Virus record (IMG/VR): IMGVR_UViG_3300028844_007832
Location: 1 to 29,890 of that record
Strand: one strand, 5' to 3'
Source of the DNA: a virus
DNA length: 29,890 nt
Shown here one piece after another: positions 1 to 7,097 of the stretch. A program made the translations under genes and the position numbers. Position 1 is the stretch's first letter. Each line of letters begins with the position of its first letter. The notes beneath the pieces were generated by a model that searched no databases, had not been told where the DNA came from, and saw only the letters and a program-made list of their open reading frames with translations.

Positions 1-149
1 TTTTCTATAAGGTTAGGAGAAGTAAGAATATCTTCTTCTTTTGCTGTCATATATTTTATTTCAACTTTACCACTTGAAAGTGGATGTTCTTTAGGATACA
101 CTAATCCTCTTGAAGGTAAATCTATTACCTCAGTAGGGAATTTACTCAT
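1..149 (-). CDS. Baseplate hub protein, N-terminal fragment (T4-like gp26-type), partial
   Basis: The gene starts with ATG at 149-147 and runs off the left edge; 49 codons are visible. The N-terminus contains VIDLPSRGLVYPKEHPL followed by SSGKVEIKYMTAKEEDIL. The pattern of a 'LPS-G-YP' segment, an 'LSSG' turn and 'MTAKEEDIL' is one I associate with the baseplate hub subunit annotated gp26 in marine T4-like phages. The assignment rests on recalled family resemblance over a short fragment, and a gp51-like hub assembly role is an alternative. GAGG at about 158-161 serves as the ribosome binding site. It follows the 70-aa membrane peptide by 35 bases in the same direction, downstream of tail tube gp19, which fits a tail or baseplate role. 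Confidence 0.6.
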   Translation of the reverse strand, partial: MSKFPTEVIDLPSRGLVYPKEHPLSSGKVEIKYMTAKEEDILTSPNLIE

Positions 150-184
150 AACAATTACCTCTTAATTAAGTTAAGAATTTATAA

Positions 185-397
185 CTATTTATTTCGACTA
201 AATTTTTCTGCTGCTGTTACGCCTAAGCCAACTATGGTAATATACATAAAGTTTTCAAGAATGATGTCTTTCACTTCAAACTGCCAAAATGTATTTGCTA
301 CCCAACTTGCTATTAGCATAACAAATGATGCGAAACCTATCGCCCGTTTAGACGATATCTTCGCATCACTTGATAGCATTTCTCTAATAAAATTCAT
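185..397 (-). CDS. Small two-helix membrane protein, holin-like topology, function unknown
   Basis: This 70-aa protein has a polar N-terminus (residues 1-17), a hydrophobic helix at about 19-37, a short charged loop (EVKD), a second hydrophobic stretch at about 48-62 and a charged tail (EKFSRNK). Two membrane helices joined by a short loop is the topology of small phage holins, but many other phage membrane peptides share it. I see no lysis enzyme next to it. It lies 3 bases downstream of tail tube gp19 and is therefore probably made late from the same transcript. The membrane location is a confident inference from composition; the holin role is a guess. Confidence 0.6.
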   Translation of the reverse strand: MNFIREMLSSDAKISSKRAIGFASFVMLIASWVANTFWQFEVKDIILENFMYITIVGLGVTAAEKFSRNK

Positions 398-400
398 ATT

Positions 401-889
401 TTAGAATTGTAATACTGCGTAGTCATAACGTAATGTACAAGTTATGTCTACAGGTTCACTAACTGACCAATCCAAATCTCCAAAATTTGCAGATTGAATA
501 TAAGCGCCTTTAAGGTCCCATTTCTCAACAACATCACCGACAGGTCCAAGTAATTGGAAGTTAACATTCTTTTTATAGAAGTCAGAGTATCCATCTCTTC
601 CTGTTACTGATTCGTGTCCAAGTCTTATCCACTCAATAACTGCTTGAGCACCACTTGGTACGATTGGGTCATAAAGAGTAATGTCCAAAGGTTGCCAAGA
701 AGCTTTACCTTTCACATAGCGCTTAACATTAATGTGATTTAATTCAATCTCTTCAAATTCTATTGATGGACGGTTTGCGGCTCTAATTAAGAAACTTGGT
801 ATACCTTCGACTTCCATAATAAAACGATTTTTCGTTTTTGGTTCGAAAGGTGTAAAAAATATCTCATTAGCATCTATCAAATCAGGCAT
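401..889 (-). CDS. 19: Tail tube protein gp19-like
   Basis: This is the T4-type tail tube subunit, which forms the inner tube through which DNA passes. It is 162 aa, almost the same as T4 gp19 (163 aa). The N-terminus contains a FEPKTKNRFIMEVEGIPSF segment, then IEFEEIELNHINVKRYVKGKASWQPLD, a pattern typical of gp19-family tube proteins in which a strand-rich core is followed by 'KW/SW-P---TLYDP'. The C-terminus ends in an immunoglobulin-like strand (DITCTLRYDYAVLQF). A CAGGAG ribosome binding site precedes the ATG at 889. The gene is the first after the terminator that closes the gp18 gene and has its own upstream AT motif at 922-929, so it may be expressed separately from the sheath, which suits the high copy number of tube subunits. 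Confidence 0.92.
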   Translation of the reverse strand: MPDLIDANEIFFTPFEPKTKNRFIMEVEGIPSFLIRAANRPSIEFEEIELNHINVKRYVKGKASWQPLDITLYDPIVPSGAQAVIEWIRLGHESVTGRDGYSDFYKKNVNFQLLGPVGDVVEKWDLKGAYIQSANFGDLDWSVSEPVDITCTLRYDYAVLQF

Positions 890-920
890 CTGCTTTTCTC
901 CTGTTAAGTTTATTGTTCTA

Positions 921-932
921 TTATAAATATAA
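921..932 (-). promoter_or_regulatory. AT-rich motif upstream of gp19 (candidate late promoter)
   Basis: The minus strand reads TTATATTTATAA, with TATTTATA at 929-922, 32 bases before the gp19 start. The plus strand reads TATAAATA, the T4 late promoter core, but pointing away from gp19. The same 8-mer recurs in five other intergenic gaps of this window. The location just after the gp18 terminator supports a promoter role; the orientation is unresolved. Confidence 0.5.
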
Positions 933-1001
933 GGATACTACAAAATCATCAGAAACAATGTATCTCTTTTTCTTAGTTTTTTCTTAGTTTTATAATATAA
1001 G

Positions 1002-1029
1002 AAAAAAGGGGCTCATAATTGAACCCCTT
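1002..1029 (-). terminator. Intrinsic terminator after tail sheath gp18
   Basis: On the minus strand AAGGGG-TTCA, a four-base loop ATTA, and TGAG-CCCCTT form a ten-pair stem with one G-U pair, followed directly by a run of T (TTTTTTCTT when the last stem bases are counted). It starts 21 bases after the gp18 stop codon. Stem plus U-tract is the standard rho-independent form, oriented to end transcripts from the left-moving genes. Confidence 0.9.
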
Positions 1030-1049
1030 AGTTCTTTCAAACCTCCCTA

Positions 1050-3479
1050 TTATTCAGGGAATGCCGCGCCTGTTGGCAATACAACAAAGTCGAGTACAAT
1101 AAACTCAGCAGTTCTTGTAGGCTGTATGAAGATTTGACCAATTAATTGGTTTCTATCTACTACTTCAGGAGTATTATTGGAATCATCCATTACTACTCTG
1201 AATGCCGAAAGACCTGAACGTTGTTGTACAGATTCCATATAAGGATTGACAATGTTCAAGAAACGATTTCTCGTTGCCGCAGTATTTTGTTCAAATACTA
1301 AGAATCTTGAAGATGATGCTATGAACTTCTTCAAGTTAATTAATAATCTACGAACATTTATTCTGTCGAGCGCTGAAGGTCTTGATTGTAGAGTCTTTTG
1401 ACCAAATGCTACAATACCCTGTCCTGGGAAAGAAGCAATCGGATTAACTTTACCATCATACAATTCATCTCTGTCTGTATGAGTTAATACCTTCTTAACA
1501 TCAAGAGCGGCGATGCCACCACGATTTAAACCTGCGGGAGCAAACCATTCTTGACCGATTCTATCGTTCTGTGAAAAGACACCTAACATAACTACTGATG
1601 GTGGAACCCAAAGTTGAGGACCGCCTCCTGGATTAGATATCTGAACCCAAGGAAAGTAAGTAGCTACATAGTTGTTGTCTATACTCGCAACGTTACTAAT
1701 AGCGTTTGCTACTGATTCGTTGTATTTAGAGCCATCTAATATGTAGAACGTATCACCACGATTTGATGCAATACTCATCGCCTTGTTACTAACAGCAGGA
1801 TGATAAGCGTGTATAATACCTGGTGTTGCTAACATATTAATGTCGATAAAGTCAGGGTCAGCAAGTGTATTCAATGCTCTTTTATAAGCAACAGAACCAC
1901 TCTTAACTGCTGTAGAACAATCAAGTCCTTGAGTGTTATTAGCAACAATATCGTTACCAAACTTAATTTCACGAGCAGGATTATCACCATCAAATCCCCA
2001 CTGCATCGGTATTTTAAACTTACGCTGTTGTACGTTAGTTCCTGATGCTAATGATAACTGAGTTGTTGCGTTAGCAAATCCTGCGTTACCACCGGCTGAA
2101 CCTGAAAGGTCTTCAAGTGAAAATGATACGTTTGCACCTACACCTGCATCTAAAGGTATCGGAGCTAAGTAAGCATTATTAATATAATTTGCTGCAGAAA
2201 AGTCCCAACCTGGAAATTTACCTGGGTCAAATTGTAAGTCACTATCTGAACTTGTTACAAACGATGCACTTGGTACATTAACACCACCTGCTATAGGATT
2301 GTTTACTTTACCAAATCCCATAGGCGCTAATGCTGGATTAGTACCATCTGTTAATGCTGTGTAATCACCGATTCTAATAAACTGAGCTTTATTACCATAA
2401 TTGCTATATTTAGTAATCTTTCCGTTATTATCAGTTACTTCGTGTCCATCACCAATCATAGCAACTACAAAGTTAGAACTTTTAGGGTCTAAATTACATC
2501 CATTGAAGTTTTCAACAGAAGAAAATACACCACTATCGTTCTTTAGATAAACTTGTAAATCAAACTGAGCAAAGTCAGGTGATGTGTTGTTTGATGCTGC
2601 GGCTTTGATATTAGAAATAGCAATATGTATTCTTTCGTTCATTTCTGTACCTGAACCACGAGTATAAATTCTAAACAGACTTGAAGCAGCAGCGCCGTTC
2701 AATCTCTGTGAAATTATATAAGGTGTTCTTGCAACAGAATATGAACTATTACCTGTCCAAGTGTTAGCGTTACCATTTGCATCAAATGATTGTACACCAT
2801 CTCGTAAGTTCAATGTAACAAGTGAACTTGAAATACTATTAGCACCGCTAACCGCTCCTGATGGAACTTTTCCGCCTTGATTAAAATACTTGTACATATA
2901 AACGTGATTAGTATTATCTTGCGGGTCAGATGTAACTGCATTAGTTCCGCCACCTGAAAAATTAGCACCTGGTATCGTGTTAAGTAAAAGGTCTGAACCT
3001 GATACACTAACCTTTACACTTCCTGATGCATAATCACCAAAACCGGCAGATGGGCCAGCATCAAGACTTCCACTAACTAAAGTAGAAGTTAAATCGCCTA
3101 ATCCTGCTGAATGTTTTCTTGATGGTAATAAAGTTGCTAAAATTCGGTGTTGTTGAGCCGCGTGTCCGGTACCAAGTACTACGTTTACTGCGTCTACTGA
3201 GTATCCTCCTATACCTAATACTCTAACTACCGTCACACTTGGCGCTCCGCCATTCAAATATCTTTGTACTGCTATTCCTGTGTAGTAGTTCTTAGAACCA
3301 CCTATCGCACCAAATTGAGCTTCAAAGTCACTTGCACTTGTGATTACGGTAGGAGTAAATGCAGGGCCTCGTAAAGTTGGTCCGACTACTGCGGCTCCAA
3401 TCTCTGCGACACCTTGTGGTAAGAATGATAAATCTTTCTCTCGGGTAAATACACCCGGAGATACAATTCGTTCTGCCAT
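1050..3479 (-). CDS. 18: Tail sheath protein gp18-like
   Basis: This is the contractile tail sheath subunit. The 809-aa protein starts with the family hallmark SPGVF (residues 7-11, in MAERIVSPGVFTREKD), followed by GPTLRGPAFTPTVITSASDF, a region conserved in T4-like sheath proteins. It ends with the conserved C-terminal domain: RLLINLKKFIASSSRFLVFEQNT, then GQIFIQPTRTAEFIVLDF. T4 gp18 is 659 aa; the excess of about 150 aa lies in the middle, where sheath proteins carry variable surface domains. An ACAGGAG ribosome binding site precedes the ATG at 3479. The gene has an upstream AT motif (3525-3532) and a terminator just downstream, so it can be a single-gene transcript. It is separated from the neck and head genes by the giant gene and the sugar module, unlike in T4. 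Confidence 0.96.
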   Translation of the reverse strand: MAERIVSPGVFTREKDLSFLPQGVAEIGAAVVGPTLRGPAFTPTVITSASDFEAQFGAIGGSKNYYTGIAVQRYLNGGAPSVTVVRVLGIGGYSVDAVNVVLGTGHAAQQHRILATLLPSRKHSAGLGDLTSTLVSGSLDAGPSAGFGDYASGSVKVSVSGSDLLLNTIPGANFSGGGTNAVTSDPQDNTNHVYMYKYFNQGGKVPSGAVSGANSISSSLVTLNLRDGVQSFDANGNANTWTGNSSYSVARTPYIISQRLNGAAASSLFRIYTRGSGTEMNERIHIAISNIKAAASNNTSPDFAQFDLQVYLKNDSGVFSSVENFNGCNLDPKSSNFVVAMIGDGHEVTDNNGKITKYSNYGNKAQFIRIGDYTALTDGTNPALAPMGFGKVNNPIAGGVNVPSASFVTSSDSDLQFDPGKFPGWDFSAANYINNAYLAPIPLDAGVGANVSFSLEDLSGSAGGNAGFANATTQLSLASGTNVQQRKFKIPMQWGFDGDNPAREIKFGNDIVANNTQGLDCSTAVKSGSVAYKRALNTLADPDFIDINMLATPGIIHAYHPAVSNKAMSIASNRGDTFYILDGSKYNESVANAISNVASIDNNYVATYFPWVQISNPGGGPQLWVPPSVVMLGVFSQNDRIGQEWFAPAGLNRGGIAALDVKKVLTHTDRDELYDGKVNPIASFPGQGIVAFGQKTLQSRPSALDRINVRRLLINLKKFIASSSRFLVFEQNTAATRNRFLNIVNPYMESVQQRSGLSAFRVVMDDSNNTPEVVDRNQLIGQIFIQPTRTAEFIVLDFVVLPTGAAFPE

Positions 3480-3521
3480 TATTGTCTCCTGTTATAATAA
3501 AATGAGGTTATTGTGTTAAAC

Positions 3522-3533
3522 ATATATAAATAG
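3522..3533 (-). promoter_or_regulatory. AT-rich motif upstream of gp18 (candidate late promoter)
   Basis: The minus strand carries CTATTTATATATG here, with TATTTATA at 3532-3525, 45 bases before the gp18 ATG. The 12-mer TATTTATATATG is identical in the gaps upstream of the 323-aa glycosyltransferase-like gene and of gp13. The plus strand reads TATAAATA. Positional recurrence suggests a phage promoter. Confidence 0.55.
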
Positions 3534-3558
3534 TTTTTAAAATTTCAAAACGTTATAT

Positions 3559-3849
3559 TTAACTCGGTTTATTTTCTTTTACCGGCACAAAATTGCCTGT
3601 TTTAGGGTCAAGAGTACCTGCACCATACTTATCACTTAGAATCTTTACTAAATCTTGTTCTTTAACTTGATTCTTTTTCCATTCATCACGAATAGAACTT
3701 TCTCTATTTTCAATAGTAGTTGCTCTGTCTTCTACTAATATTTTTTGAACTCCAAGATTACCTAACTCTGTTTGTAGAGCGCTGTAAGTATCTGCTACTT
3801 CGTTTATTTGTTTTAGTTCATCTTCTGAGAACTTTGTTTCGTTAGCCAT
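3559..3849 (-). CDS. Small coiled-coil protein, conserved phage hypothetical
   Basis: This 96-aa, charged, mostly helical protein has a central helix (residues about 10-70) rich in E, K, Q and L that looks like a coiled coil, then a terminal turn LSDKYGAGTLDPKTGNFVP. Proteins of this kind, with a coiled coil ending in a 'KYG-G-(I/L)D---G-F' signature, are common unassigned proteins next to structural genes in marine and Bacteroidetes phages as I recall them; no function is known to me. The start at 3849 is supported by AAGGAG seven bases upstream, and the gene overlaps the end of the glycosyltransferase gene by 8 bases. It sits between the sugar module and the tail sheath; a virion or assembly role is more likely than sugar metabolism, but this is only positional inference. 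Confidence 0.8.
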   Translation of the reverse strand: MANETKFSEDELKQINEVADTYSALQTELGNLGVQKILVEDRATTIENRESSIRDEWKKNQVKEQDLVKILSDKYGAGTLDPKTGNFVPVKENKPS

Positions 3850-4549
3850 TCGATTTCTCCTTAACTAATTTGTTATATGTTTCTACCCATTTGTCTTTGT
3901 ATTGACCGTTCCACGTAGTATGCCAAGGCCCGCCACGTGTATAGTGAATTGCTTTTGGGTTAATATTATCGTTATACCATCCTTCTAACCAATTAAAAGT
4001 TGCTGGTATCTCTCCAACACACTCATCACTTGTCCATTCAAATCTATGTAACCACTTTGCATTTTTTGCATTAATATTTTTAACACTTAATTTTTTAATA
4101 TCAGGATGTGAACAATTAAACATCATTAGACTTGACCAATTTTTTCTTGGATAATGTGTCTGTGCTTTTCCATCCATCTTTGTACTTTCAGGAGGTGTAT
4201 AATTGTGTTTTACACACATAACTGAATACTTTTCATCGTAGTAATCTAATAACTCATTAACATCTGTTTGCCACAAAAAATCAGAATCACAAAATAATGC
4301 TATTCCTTTATAACCATTAAGATGTGGAGTAAGAAATCTACTATAAACAAACTCTGTACTTGAAAGATAGTCTGCTTGTCGCCAATAAATATTTTTTAAC
4401 TTTAATTCTGAGACAATTATAGGTTCTATATTAACACTTTTATTATATTTCTCTATTGAGTACTTAGATACTTGATACGGAGGGTTTACTACTTCTGAAA
4501 AATGTTCAGAGTAATCTTGCCTACTATCGTAACCTATATAAACATTCAT
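3842..4549 (-). CDS. GT8-like glycosyltransferase with DxD motif
   Basis: This 235-aa protein probably transfers a sugar from a nucleotide-sugar donor. It begins with a short beta strand MNVYIGYDSRQ, typical of GT-A fold enzymes, and has a DSD motif at residues 88-90 inside ALFCDSDFLW, the metal and nucleotide-binding site of GT8-type and related enzymes. Near residue 200 is AIHYTRGGPWH, resembling the C-terminal histidine-containing segment of that fold that helps bind the metal. The fold assignment is good; acceptor and donor are unknown. It is the last sugar gene of the module; its ATG overlaps the upstream SDR stop in ATGA (4549-4546), so translation is probably coupled. No signal peptide or membrane segment is visible, so it acts in the cytoplasm. 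Confidence 0.78.
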   Translation of the reverse strand: MNVYIGYDSRQDYSEHFSEVVNPPYQVSKYSIEKYNKSVNIEPIIVSELKLKNIYWRQADYLSSTEFVYSRFLTPHLNGYKGIALFCDSDFLWQTDVNELLDYYDEKYSVMCVKHNYTPPESTKMDGKAQTHYPRKNWSSLMMFNCSHPDIKKLSVKNINAKNAKWLHRFEWTSDECVGEIPATFNWLEGWYNDNINPKAIHYTRGGPWHTTWNGQYKDKWVETYNKLVKEKSNG

Positions 4550-5097
4550 CTATTTAATTTTTTTGCTTTTTCGTTTTGTACATTAACATATGAGTCTCTA
4601 TGCCAAGCAGATACTTCACCTATTTCGATATGTTGTGGTTGATTAATACACCACATAACAATATCAGCCATTTCTTTGTAAGTTAAACTTGATAAGTCTG
4701 ATTCAAGTAGTCCTGGATTTACATCTATTATCTTACATTTCTTATCTGTATTAAATCGTAGATTATGAGATAAGTGTGATAATGATGCTTTAGAAGCAGA
4801 GTACATAAACCCTTTAGATATATTGTCATACTTTGCTCTACTAATTATATTGACAATAGTTTTATCTTTATGTTTCCATCTATCAAACACTTCCATTAAC
4901 ATACGAGTTTGGTCAAACATTGGGTGTGCGTTGTTTATAAACAAGTCAAATTTTTCTAATTCAAAAATAATCTTTGCTCGTTCATAATTATCCGAAACAT
5001 CATAATCATTACTTGATGAAAACCCTTCTACATCATCAAATCGACTATATAGTTCTTTCCCTAAACCTTTAGTGTGACCTGTTATCGCTACTTTCAT
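4546..5097 (-). CDS. Short-chain dehydrogenase/reductase (SDR), short form
   Basis: This 183-aa protein has the SDR nucleotide-binding signature TGHTKGLG (residues 6-13, the TGxxxGxG motif), the NNA motif at 55-57 (FINNAHP) and the catalytic YxxxK as YSASK (Tyr99, Lys103), with a candidate catalytic Ser at 86 in NIISRAKY. These point to a classical NAD(P)-dependent oxidoreductase. It is shorter than usual (about 250 aa), missing part of the C-terminal substrate-binding region, so activity could be altered. The start at 5097 overlaps the radical SAM gene by 29 bases. In this neighbourhood the likely substrate is a sugar or sugar nucleotide, but nothing in the sequence fixes it. Confidence 0.85.
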   Translation of the reverse strand: MKVAITGHTKGLGKELYSRFDDVEGFSSSNDYDVSDNYERAKIIFELEKFDLFINNAHPMFDQTRMLMEVFDRWKHKDKTIVNIISRAKYDNISKGFMYSASKASLSHLSHNLRFNTDKKCKIIDVNPGLLESDLSSLTYKEMADIVMWCINQPQHIEIGEVSAWHRDSYVNVQNEKAKKLNR

Positions 5098-5983
5098 AAT
5101 ATCCGTTAATTAATTCAAAACTTGATTTACCAAATAAGTCACCCTTTACTGAACACGTATTACACGGGCTGTGACTTCTATCTCCAACTGAAAGTCTGTC
5201 ACGGACTTCTTTCATTTTGTCACCCATCCAAACATCCATAACAGAACTTTGAATTAAGTTACCAACTACTATTTCTCTACCCCAATCGTTTGAACAAAAT
5301 AAAACATCTCCATTCCAATCTACAAACATTTTATAATAAGGATAGTGACAAGGCTTTCCTTTTAAATTTTCGATGTCATCTTCATCGAATCCTATCCAAT
5401 CTATCATCCCACTTCTGTTATTTACAAATAATCCCCATTCATCTTGTGTATGATGCGCTCTTAATTTGTAATTATCTTCAGATATACCTGAATCTTTCAT
5501 TATTTTAACAAACGGCTCTATCTGTTCAAGTCCATCGTACAGATTTATGTACAACATATCCATACCACTTTTGTATATCTCTGTAACAGACTCTTTATTC
5601 AAAAAATCACCGTTAGTATTACATTCAAATACGTTATTAGGCAATTCTTTTCTCATAGCCTGTACAATTTCATTAAATTCTTTATTTAAAAAGTTTTCAC
5701 CAAACCCACTAAATGATATTCTACCTACATAATCAAATTCTGCTAAACGTTTCGCTATTGTAGTAGAATCTTCTATAGTTGTATTTAAATTTCTATTTGG
5801 ATAAACTTTAGGGTCGTGTCGTGGACAAAAAACACATTTACGATTACACAATTCTGTTAAATTCATTTCAACCGTTAATATACTATGTAACGGGTTAGTT
5901 GTATTTTCAATTAAATTTAAATGTTTCTTCTCTTGGTCTTTTCTATATTGAAGAAAACTATATTTATCATCAACTTTTTTCAT
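5069..5983 (-). CDS. Radical SAM/SPASM domain protein
   Basis: This 304-aa protein has the radical SAM cluster motif CxxxCxxC at Cys46, Cys50 and Cys53 (ELCNRKCVFCPRHDP), which binds a 4Fe-4S cluster and S-adenosylmethionine. The C-terminal third has CHYPYYKMFVDWNGDVLFC, then a 'GN(L)---S-MDVW' segment and CNTC, the layout of a SPASM domain that holds auxiliary iron-sulfur clusters. Such enzymes modify peptides (maturases) or small molecules including sugars; some are linked to cell-surface polysaccharide loci. The substrate is not evident. Two options fit the context: modification of a sugar in the pathway, or a peptide modification of the neighbouring Thr-rich protein. It overlaps the GT29-like gene by 14 bases and the SDR gene by 29, so it belongs to the same transcript. 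Confidence 0.88.
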   Translation of the reverse strand: MKKVDDKYSFLQYRKDQEKKHLNLIENTTNPLHSILTVEMNLTELCNRKCVFCPRHDPKVYPNRNLNTTIEDSTTIAKRLAEFDYVGRISFSGFGENFLNKEFNEIVQAMRKELPNNVFECNTNGDFLNKESVTEIYKSGMDMLYINLYDGLEQIEPFVKIMKDSGISEDNYKLRAHHTQDEWGLFVNNRSGMIDWIGFDEDDIENLKGKPCHYPYYKMFVDWNGDVLFCSNDWGREIVVGNLIQSSVMDVWMGDKMKEVRDRLSVGDRSHSPCNTCSVKGDLFGKSSFELINGYYESSDNRSH

Positions 5984-6752
5984 CAGCCCACTTATTGAAT
6001 ATAGTTCCGTCTAACCATTTTCTGTCGTATTTTATTTTTTCTTCTTTTAAATCAGACAAAACGTTCCACTTAATCTTCTTTTGTTTTTCTAACTTTTTAA
6101 CATAATCATATTCTAACTTACCATTATGTGGATGTGAACCACAATCTTTAATAGGAAGATACCAACTAAAAGGCTTATCTCCGCCTCCTCGTTTCTCGTC
6201 AGTTATTTTTCTAAAAAAATCAAATCCTATAATATCTAAACTTTTATAAGAAGTTACTTTGCGGGTAAAATATAATAAAGACATAAATCCAGCTGAAGGT
6301 CTCATTCCATTTTTAGGTCCTCTAACTCCATTACCGAATCCTTCCATATAGTTCAATTCATCTAATGTTTCTATAAGTTCAATATCACTAAACATATCTA
6401 TTTTAGGAATTTGTGGTAATGAGTTTTCCCACGGAATATTAGAGTCTACATCTAATAATTTAGTACGAACTCTATTAAATAATATCAAAGTATCTTTATA
6501 TTGGCCACTTTCAAAGTCATCTTTTAACGTTTTTACTACGTGAAATCTAAATGTACCTGTAATCCATATATCAGTTCTACTTCCAAGATTTTTATATTGA
6601 GCTTGTGTTTTTGCTATAGCAGCGCCGTGATGTATTACGACATCAAATGAGTCAATAAAATCACCATACTCATAGTTCATCATTTCTACAGAATTTCCTA
6701 CAAGTACGACTCTTTTATTTTTTAAAAATTCGTTAATAGGAATTGTTAGCAC
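5970..6752 (-). CDS. GT29 family (sialyltransferase-like) glycosyltransferase
   Basis: This 260-aa protein resembles the sialyltransferase family GT29. An N-terminal motif VVLVGNSVEMMNYEYGDFID, then SFDVVIHHG and NLGSRTDIWITG, matches the L-type sialylmotif, which binds CMP-sugar. A second motif, PSAGFMSLLYF followed by SLDIIGFDFF, matches the S-type motif, and a later HPHNGKLEYDYVKKL supplies a His near the C-terminus as in the family. CMP-sialic acid is the usual donor; a CMP-linked relative such as CMP-KDO is a reasonable alternative given the KdsA gene upstream. The start is GTG at 6752, sharing its G with the TAG stop of the cupin gene. No membrane anchor is seen, unlike eukaryotic members. 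Confidence 0.8.
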   Translation of the reverse strand: MLTIPINEFLKNKRVVLVGNSVEMMNYEYGDFIDSFDVVIHHGAAIAKTQAQYKNLGSRTDIWITGTFRFHVVKTLKDDFESGQYKDTLILFNRVRTKLLDVDSNIPWENSLPQIPKIDMFSDIELIETLDELNYMEGFGNGVRGPKNGMRPSAGFMSLLYFTRKVTSYKSLDIIGFDFFRKITDEKRGGGDKPFSWYLPIKDCGSHPHNGKLEYDYVKKLEKQKKIKWNVLSDLKEEKIKYDRKWLDGTIFNKWADEKS

Positions 6753-7096
6753 TAAACACCACCTACAGATTCTCTTTCAATATCATTGTGATTTAGTTCA
6801 GCCCAATAAAATTCATAACAAATAGTTTTTGCGTTTGCTTTAAAACTATGATATTCTCCTGGCTTTGCTATAGTCATATCACCTGCTTTTAACGTAGTTG
6901 TATCCACTAAATCATAATCATTTTTGTAGATTATAATATCTAATTCACCACTTTCTACATAAAAGGCATTAAATTTATATTTGTGTTTATGTTTTGAACA
7001 ATATCCGCCTTTATTTACTTCTATCCTGTGTACTTCAAAATTAGGATTAGAAAATATATTTGCGGTCTTGCCCCATACTTTTCCTGCTGTGTGCAT
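6752..7096 (-). CDS. Small single-domain cupin
   Basis: This 114-aa protein has both cupin motifs. Motif 1 spans GGYCSKHKHKYKFNAFYVESG (residues 30-50), with likely metal ligands His36 and His38. Motif 2 is GDMTIAKPGEYHSFKAN (residues 72-88) with His83. The usual motif 1 glutamate is not at its expected place, so activity may differ from typical metal-dependent cupins. Small cupins in polysaccharide loci are often sugar isomerases, epimerases or the mannose-6-phosphate isomerase type; here the reaction cannot be named. It starts 2 bases after the KdsA stop and its own stop overlaps the next start, so it is in the same operon and probably acts on a sugar or sugar phosphate. Confidence 0.8.
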   Translation of the reverse strand: MHTAGKVWGKTANIFSNPNFEVHRIEVNKGGYCSKHKHKYKFNAFYVESGELDIIIYKNDYDLVDTTTLKAGDMTIAKPGEYHSFKANAKTICYEFYWAELNHNDIERESVGGV

Positions 7097-7097
7097 A

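Noticed and set aside
968-990. Short direct repeat ttttcttag ... ttttcttag after the gp18 terminator
   Set aside because: Two copies of nine AT-rich bases adjoin the terminator tail; too short and too AT-biased to assign a function.
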